From Streptomonospora nanhaiensis (lineage in GTDB: Bacteria; Actinomycetota; Actinomycetes; Streptosporangiales; Streptosporangiaceae): 64,000 bases of DNA. The stretch's first letter is position 1; each line of letters begins with the position of its first letter. The stretch covers positions 2,232,001 through 2,296,000 of the forward strand of contig NZ_JACCFO010000001.1 of NCBI RefSeq assembly GCF_013410565.1. Direction: 5' to 3'. Positions 59,335 through 64,000 of this stretch are shown here, one piece after another. Below the pieces are notes generated by a model, which saw only the letters and a program-made list of their open reading frames with translations, had not been told where the DNA came from and did no database searches. Position numbers and translations under genes: made by a program.

Positions 59335-59724
59335 ATGCCGGACGAGACCGCTGTGCAGGAGTTCTTCGCCGCCTACGGCCGGGCGCTGGCCGGGGGCGAC
59401 CTCAACGGGGTGGCGGCCGCGTACTCCTATCCCTCCTATGTGGCCGGCGACGCCCAGAGCATCGCGATCGCCGCCCCCAACGAGGTCAAGGACGCCTTCG
59501 CGGGCGCGGCCGAGCAGTACCGCCGGCGCGGGGTGGCCCACGCCGTGCCGCGTGTGCGGGCCGCCGAGTGGCTGACCCGGTCGCTGCTGTCGGTCGACGT
59601 GGCGTGGTCCTACACCGACGAGGGCGGCGGGGAGCTGGAGGCCGAGACCTTCCGCTACGTGCTGCGGGTGTCGGGCGAGTCCGTACGGATCTGCGTGGTG
59701 GTGGCCGCCGCGACCGAGGTGTAG
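59335..59724 (+). CDS. SnoaL/NTF2-like protein
   Basis: The protein has 129 residues. The NTF2-like alpha/beta cone starts with VQEFFAAYGRALAGGDLNGVAAAYSYPSYV (helix pair) and continues with strands near AEWLTRSLLSVDVAWSYTD. It is of general type; members may be isomerases, hydratases or scaffolds. ATG 59335 gives the family's usual start. It overlaps on the opposite strand with the frayed C-terminus of the AbiEi-like gene. Confidence 0.78.
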   Translation: MPDETAVQEFFAAYGRALAGGDLNGVAAAYSYPSYVAGDAQSIAIAAPNEVKDAFAGAAEQYRRRGVAHAVPRVRAAEWLTRSLLSVDVAWSYTDEGGGELEAETFRYVLRVSGESVRICVVVAAATEV

Positions 59725-60668
59725 GCGGGGCCGGCCCGGGCGCGGGGTCGCGGCCGGCCTGGCGGATCATCGCCACGATGTCCTTGGGCCGCTGGAGGTC
59801 GCTCCAGGTGAACCGGAGCAGGGTGAGCCGCCCGGGGGCGGTGAGGATGCGGTTCTGCCGGCCGCGGTCGGTGAACAGCGCCGCCGGAAGGCTGTGGGGG
59901 CCGCGGCCGTCGGCCTCGACCACCACGCCCCGGCTGGGCCAGGCGAGGTCGGCGCGGCCCGCCAGCGTGCCGTCGGACCGGTAGACGGGGTACTGGAGGT
60001 CCTCGGGCGGGATCCCGGCGTCGTGGCACACCAGCCTCAGCCGGGTCTCCAGACTGCTCTGCGCGCGGGGGTCGGCCAGCGCCCACCACGCCCGGGTGCG
60101 CGCCGCGCCGGGGCGGCGGGCGTTGGCGGCGCACAGGTCGGGCAGCTCCTCCGCGCTGACGGCGCCCGCCTGCAGCGCGGAGTCGATGACGCTGACGGCG
60201 GTGTGGCGGTCGACCAGCATGACGGTGTCGCGCAGGGTGCGCCCGGGAGTGGTGAGCCGGATGCCGCGGCACACGGTGACCTCGCTGGGCGGCAGCCGCC
60301 AGGTGTAGGCCCGCACGCCCGTGCCCCGGGGCGCGCCGCCGCCGAGCAGGACCACGTGGAGGCGGTCGCCGCCGGGGGCGGGCGGCAGCCCGCTGAAGCG
60401 CCACAGCCGCGCGGCGGTGGGCCCCACCGCCACGGCCCGGGGACCGTAGGCCAGCTGCACCGCCATGACCCGCGCCGCCAGCGGGGGGATCGCCGCCGGG
60501 CTGGACGTAGAAGACCCGCGGCCGCAGCCGCCGCCAGCGCCGCCGCGCGACCAGCCGGCGGATGGCGGAGTCGGTCAGCCCGCAGTCGAGCGCCTGGGCA
60601 CGCGAGACGACCCCGTGCTGGGCCGCGGCGAGGAAGTGGACGGTGGAGGCGTCCGTGGAGTCCGGCAT
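59486..60668 (-). pseudogene. AbiEi/DUF559-type protein, frameshifted
   Basis: The N-terminus (MPDSTDASTVHFLAAAQHG; SRAQALDCGLTDSAIRRLV) is the winged helix of the AbiEi-antitoxin-like family. The reading then shifts frame at a run of six G (60483-60488 on the plus strand), where five would restore DPPLAARVMAVQLAYG. After it, the second domain continues through GRADLAWPSRGVVVEADGRG and FTDRGRQNRILTAPG, ending in LRFTWSDLQRPKDIVAMIRQA, a DUF559/Vsr-like nuclease pattern. Likely end is near 59740; the frame stays open to 59486 over the NTF2-like gene. It may be a real pseudogene or a sequencing error. Confidence 0.72.
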
Positions 60669-61594
60669 GCGTCCAGCCAAGCCCGCCCCGCCCACGTGCG
60701 GCAACGCCAACCCGACGCCTGTGGAAAACCCCGCGCCCGATCCTCGGGTGGACGCGGCGGGGCGCGGGGCGCGGAGCCCGGTCGCCGCTCGCATCGCGAC
60801 TGGGCGCGTGGTCGGCGGGATCTCCGCGTTCCCACACCGGGACAGGTCGTCACCGATGCCGAGCGAAACGGTCCCAGCCGATCGCGGGCCGACCCGGCGA
60901 TCGCCCGAAGGACGATGGCCGCCCACCCGCGCCGCGCCCGCCTTTGCCGCCCTCGTCGCCGCCGATTCCGTCGCCCACGCGCGGCGGGTGAAACCCCGCC
61001 CTCAAACCGGGGCGGCCGGCCGGGGTTCCCGCGCGCGCTCCCTCCTTCCCGAGTCGGAGTCCGCCACCGCCCTTGCGCACCCCGTCCCCCGCACACCACC
61101 GGGGACCGCCCGCCCACCCCGACCACCCGCCTCACACCCTGGCGGCGCGCCTCTCCTCCGCTGCGGGCGCCGCCACCGCCCGGCACACCGAGGCGCCGTC
61201 CGTGTGCGCCCGCGCCGGGCGGGCTGGGCGGGCGGTGTGGGCAGCGTCATATCGGGCCGGGCTCCGAAGGGGTTTCGGGTGGCCGGGGGGCGGACGACCT
61301 CAGCGGTCCGGGTTCGGCGGGCGGAGGGGCGGTACTCCGGCGGAAAAGGGGCCGCTGCCTGTAGCGTCGCACCAACCGCCTTTCATCGACCCAGGTCAGG
61401 CGGGGTGGCCAACGCAGGTGCGGCGCCGGGCCGCCGGTGTGCGCGGACCTGTGTACGCGAGGCGGCGGCTGCCACACTAGGGGTGAGGCGGCGGCGGACG
61501 GGTCGGTCCGGGCGGCCTCGGCCATCCCGACATGTCCGGACGGCGCTGTTCGTCCGGTCCGCCCCGGCCGGTCTGGGAACAACGTGGAGTGGTC
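60669..61594. other. Intergenic region without recognisable gene
   Basis: About 0.93 kb lies between divergent genes. Open frames on both strands are Arg/Pro-rich, without ribosome sites or family features. Sequence near 61370-61500 is slightly less GC-rich and is probably the promoter of the following gene. I see no repeats or RNA structure here. Confidence 0.45.
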
Positions 61595-63223
61595 ATGCGC
61601 CTGGTGTTCAGCAATGCCGACGAGGACACGCTCGACCGGTACCGCGAGCTGCTGCCGCGTTCGGCCGCCGCGTGGGCGCGCGCCGCCGGCGCGCCCGTGG
61701 CCACGCGGGTCCTCGGCGCCGTCGTCCGCTACAAGCTCGGCGAGCCCCGGGCTGGCGGCGACGGCCTCGTGGCGCGGTGGTCGGCCGCCGACGCCCCCGC
61801 CCTGCGGCACTGGCTCACCACCCGCGAGGACCTCTCGCCCGCCGAGACCGCCGCCGTGCCCCGCGCGCTCACCACCTGGTGGACCTTCCTCGCCGCGCGG
61901 GGGTGGAGCGATCCCCGGTCGGTGCCGCTGGACCGGTTCCTGGCCGCCTACGCGGCCGCCCACTCGACCGCTCCCCCGCCGCGCCGGCCCGACTACCGCT
62001 GCGGTTCGGCACCGGCCGCCCCCGCGGCCGCCGCCCGCCCCGGTATCGGCGACCGCGCCCTCGCCGCCCCGCCGCGCGGCGCGGCCCGGCGCGCGGCGCC
62101 CGGACTCACCTTCGCGGCGTTCGCCGCCGCCCGCGCCGGCGCCCGCCTCGCACCCGCCGCGCCCGCCGCCGGCTGGGGGCGCCTGGGCGGCACCCTCCCC
62201 GCCGTGCCGCTGCCCCGCCCCGAGGAGTTCACCGAGGGCGTGCTCGCCGCCCCGGCCGTGGCCGGCGCCTCCGGCACCCGGGGCGTCGCCTCCGCGCTGG
62301 ACCTGTGGTGGGCCCGCTTCACCGACCTGCGCCGCCGCATCGCCGCCGACGTCGGCCCGCGCGCGGCCGAGCCGCTGATCGGCGCCGTGCTCACCGCCCT
62401 GTGCGTGGGCCGCGACCTCGGCGCGCCGGTGCCGGTCGCGGCGCACATGGCCGCCGCGTCCGCCGAGGTGCGCGCCGCCGAGCCCCGCCCGGCCGCCGAC
62501 CTCGCCGCCCGCGCCGCCGAGGCGCTCGCCGAGCTGACCGCGCTGGGCGCCGTGGCCGAGGCCCAGGCAGCGGGCGGCCCGCACGCCGTCCTCACCGGCG
62601 TGGGGCGGTGGCTGTGGTACGCGCTGCTGTGCGCGGGCGGGGTGCGGCCGCGCCCGCTCGCCGAGCTGATGGCCGAGGACGCCGAGGTGGTCGTGGACCG
62701 GGCCGCCTCCGGCGCCCCCTCCGGCGAGGACGAGCTGCGCCGCTGGATCGCCGCGCGCGGGGCACCGGAGGCGATGCGCGCGCTCGTGGCGCTCTACCGC
62801 CGCAGCGACGACTGCGTGCACCGCTCCGTGGCGCGCGCCGCCACCGCCGCCCACGCCCTGGAGGCCCGCCCCTACTACGAGGCGCTGCGGACCGACCCCC
62901 GGTTCGGCGCCCGGGCCCGCGCCTGGCTGTTCGACGCCGGGTTCGCCAAGCAGGACGCGCTCGGCCCCGACGACCACCTCGCCCCGCTGCTGGACGGCCT
63001 CGCGGCCAGCCTGCGCCTGGGCACCTACGGCAACGACGACGAGGGGTCCTACTTGAGCGTCAGCGAACCAGAACTGCCCGGCGTCTTCGACACCGCCGCC
63101 GGCTGCGGGCACCCCGAGAGCCCGTTCGTGCTCGCCTGGTTCGCCCAGCACCACCCCGACCACCGCATCCGCGCCGCCGCGCGCAGCGCCCGGGCGGCGC
63201 TGGTCCGCCAGCGCGCCGGGTGA
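61595..63223 (+). CDS. Unknown helical protein of 542 residues
   Basis: The start MRLVFSNADEDTLDRYRELLP at 61595 is the first in frame with the conserved-looking N-terminus. The body is Ala/Arg-rich and mostly helical, with an Ala/Pro-rich stretch (about 125-200). A well-ordered C-terminal part (ATAAHALEARPYYEALRTDPR; AFAKQ-like helix; VFDTAAGCGHPESPFVLAWFAQHHPDHRIR) contains several His/Cys residues. I do not recognise a family. The next gene (EI24) starts 48 bases downstream and could be co-transcribed. Confidence 0.68.
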   Translation: MRLVFSNADEDTLDRYRELLPRSAAAWARAAGAPVATRVLGAVVRYKLGEPRAGGDGLVARWSAADAPALRHWLTTREDLSPAETAAVPRALTTWWTFLAARGWSDPRSVPLDRFLAAYAAAHSTAPPPRRPDYRCGSAPAAPAAAARPGIGDRALAAPPRGAARRAAPGLTFAAFAAARAGARLAPAAPAAGWGRLGGTLPAVPLPRPEEFTEGVLAAPAVAGASGTRGVASALDLWWARFTDLRRRIAADVGPRAAEPLIGAVLTALCVGRDLGAPVPVAAHMAAASAEVRAAEPRPAADLAARAAEALAELTALGAVAEAQAAGGPHAVLTGVGRWLWYALLCAGGVRPRPLAELMAEDAEVVVDRAASGAPSGEDELRRWIAARGAPEAMRALVALYRRSDDCVHRSVARAATAAHALEARPYYEALRTDPRFGARARAWLFDAGFAKQDALGPDDHLAPLLDGLAASLRLGTYGNDDEGSYLSVSEPELPGVFDTAAGCGHPESPFVLAWFAQHHPDHRIRAAARSARAALVRQRAG

Positions 63224-63271
63224 ACGGCCGCGAGGTGCGGGCCGACCGCCGACACACTATTCTCGACCGTC

Positions 63272-64000
63272 GTGAGCACTCCCCTCCGCGATCTCTTCGC
63301 CGGCGTCGGCATCCTGTTCCAGGGCCTGGGCATCATCGTCCGCCATCCCCGCCTGTTCGTGTTCGGCGCCATCCCGCCCCTGGTCACCTCGGTGCTGTTC
63401 GTGGTCGGGTTCGTCGCGCTGGTCACCAACATCACCGACCTCACCGCCTGGCTCACGCCGTTCGCCGACGGCTGGTCGGAGGGCTGGGCCACCACCCTGC
63501 GCGTGGCGGCCGGGATCGTCCTGATCGCCGCCGCGGTCATGCTCATGGTGGTCGCCTTCACCGGCCTCACGCTGGCCCTGGGGTTCCCGCTCTACGACAA
63601 GATCGCCGAGAGCGTCGACGACTACCTGGGCGACGCGCCGCCGTCCTTCGACGACTCCATCACCCGTACGATCGTCCGAGCGGTGCGCCAGTCGCTGGGC
63701 CTCATCCTGGTCTCGGCGCTGATCTCCATTCCGATGTTTCTCGCCGGGTTCATCCCGGTCGTGGGCCAGACGGTCGTGCCGGTGGTCTCGGGCATGATCG
63801 GCGGCTGGCTGCTCACCATCGAACTCCTGGGCACACCGTTCGAGCGGCGGCGGCTGCTGCGGGTGCGCGACCGCCGCGAGGCCATGCGCCGCCGCCGGTT
63901 CCTGGTGTGGGGCTTCGGCATCCCCAGCTACCTGCTGCTGGCCGTCCCGTTCGTCGCGGTGCTGGCGTTCCCCGTCGTCACGGCCGGCGGCACCGTCCTG
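63272..64000 (+). CDS. EI24-domain membrane protein, partial (cut by window end)
   Basis: A GTG start opens a frame that runs to the window end: 243 codons are visible and no stop. Predicted membrane segments are near residues 26-48, 67-92, 137-155, 165-185 and 210-232. The pattern VGILFQGLGIIVRHPRLFVFGAIPP and LALGFPLYDKIAESVDDYLGDAP matches the EI24 (etoposide-induced 2.4, CysZ-like) family of actinobacteria. Function is unknown; CysZ relatives transport sulfate. The 3' end lies outside the window. Confidence 0.85.
   Translation, partial: MSTPLRDLFAGVGILFQGLGIIVRHPRLFVFGAIPPLVTSVLFVVGFVALVTNITDLTAWLTPFADGWSEGWATTLRVAAGIVLIAAAVMLMVVAFTGLTLALGFPLYDKIAESVDDYLGDAPPSFDDSITRTIVRAVRQSLGLILVSALISIPMFLAGFIPVVGQTVVPVVSGMIGGWLLTIELLGTPFERRRLLRVRDRREAMRRRRFLVWGFGIPSYLLLAVPFVAVLAFPVVTAGGTVL

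Noticed and set aside
56365-59541. Minus-strand open frame of over 1000 codons opposite the helicase
   Set aside because: It is a shadow of the helicase reading frame with no recognisable motif.
60465-61364. Plus-strand open frame of about 300 codons in the gap before the 542-residue protein
   Set aside because: It is antisense to the AbiEi-like N-terminus and continues as low-complexity Arg/Pro sequence with no ribosome site.

Overview
The window is a very GC-rich actinobacterial chromosome segment. Codon third positions are nearly all G or C, GTG starts are common, and family content includes SARP/BTAD, ECF42 with a YCII partner, CU044_5270, EI24 and a PpdK-type gene. Organisation and protein style fit Nocardiopsaceae-like actinomycetes, but the genus is an inference. 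Almost all of the DNA is ordinary single genes and short operons, with about ten intergenic stretches over 300 bases.

Left part (1-17.4 kb): a copper/haem export set (CopC-like, PCuAC lipoprotein, Dyp peroxidase); a LysR/EamA divergent pair; an HxlR/DUF998 divergent pair with repeated AAGCTT sites; a TetR / winged-helix / truncated pyruvate-phosphate-dikinase operon; housekeeping-type enzymes (phosphatase, SDR, nitrilase-family hydrolase); a marR gene whose stop codon coincides with the left edge of an IS5-family element carrying an A-AAA-AAG slippery frameshift; a cupin gene; a decayed GPP34 fragment; and a secreted tripeptidyl-peptidase-like hydrolase broken by two frameshifts.

The most interesting locus is 17.5-23.9 kb on the minus strand. 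It is a tightly coupled six-gene operon: a SyrB2/KtzD-type non-haem iron halogenase (His-Gln-Ala in place of His-X-Asp), a free-standing carrier protein, an alpha/beta thioesterase, a stand-alone adenylation domain with specificity code DAFFLGVTFK (isoleucine-like), an acyl-CoA-dehydrogenase-like flavoprotein, and a CPA2-type antiporter. Gene content matches the KtzABCD and CmaABCDE logic: isoleucine is loaded on a carrier, chlorinated at the gamma carbon and then closed to a cyclopropane amino acid. No condensation domain or megasynthase is nearby, so the product may be a free chlorinated or cyclopropane amino acid. An XRE-cupin regulator and a YbaK-type deacylase lie just upstream.

Middle part (24.9-46 kb): paired SMR exporters with a MarR regulator sharing palindromic operators; an ECF42 sigma/YCII pair; an ECF sigma/CU044_5270 pair; a TetR/TetX-like monooxygenase pair with a nested palindrome; a small secreted four-cysteine protein; and, between two identical tRNA-Lys(CTT) genes, a large SARP regulator with SARP-type direct repeats, a LacI-operator-bearing sugar locus (Gfo/Idh oxidoreductase, DUF6807, cupin) containing a permease/binding-protein chimera, and an ABC exporter with a GbsR/MarR regulator.

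Right part (46-64 kb): a BadF-type sugar kinase and an RpiR regulator separated by a strongly structured orphan RNA-like element; a DUF885 protein; two SanA/YdcF-like proteins around a helical-repeat protein and a small tyrosine phosphatase; a second YCII protein; an ICMT-like membrane methyltransferase; an SF1 helicase with a RelE-like N-terminus; a frameshifted AbiEi/DUF559-type gene; an unknown 542-residue protein; and the start of an EI24 membrane protein cut by the window end.
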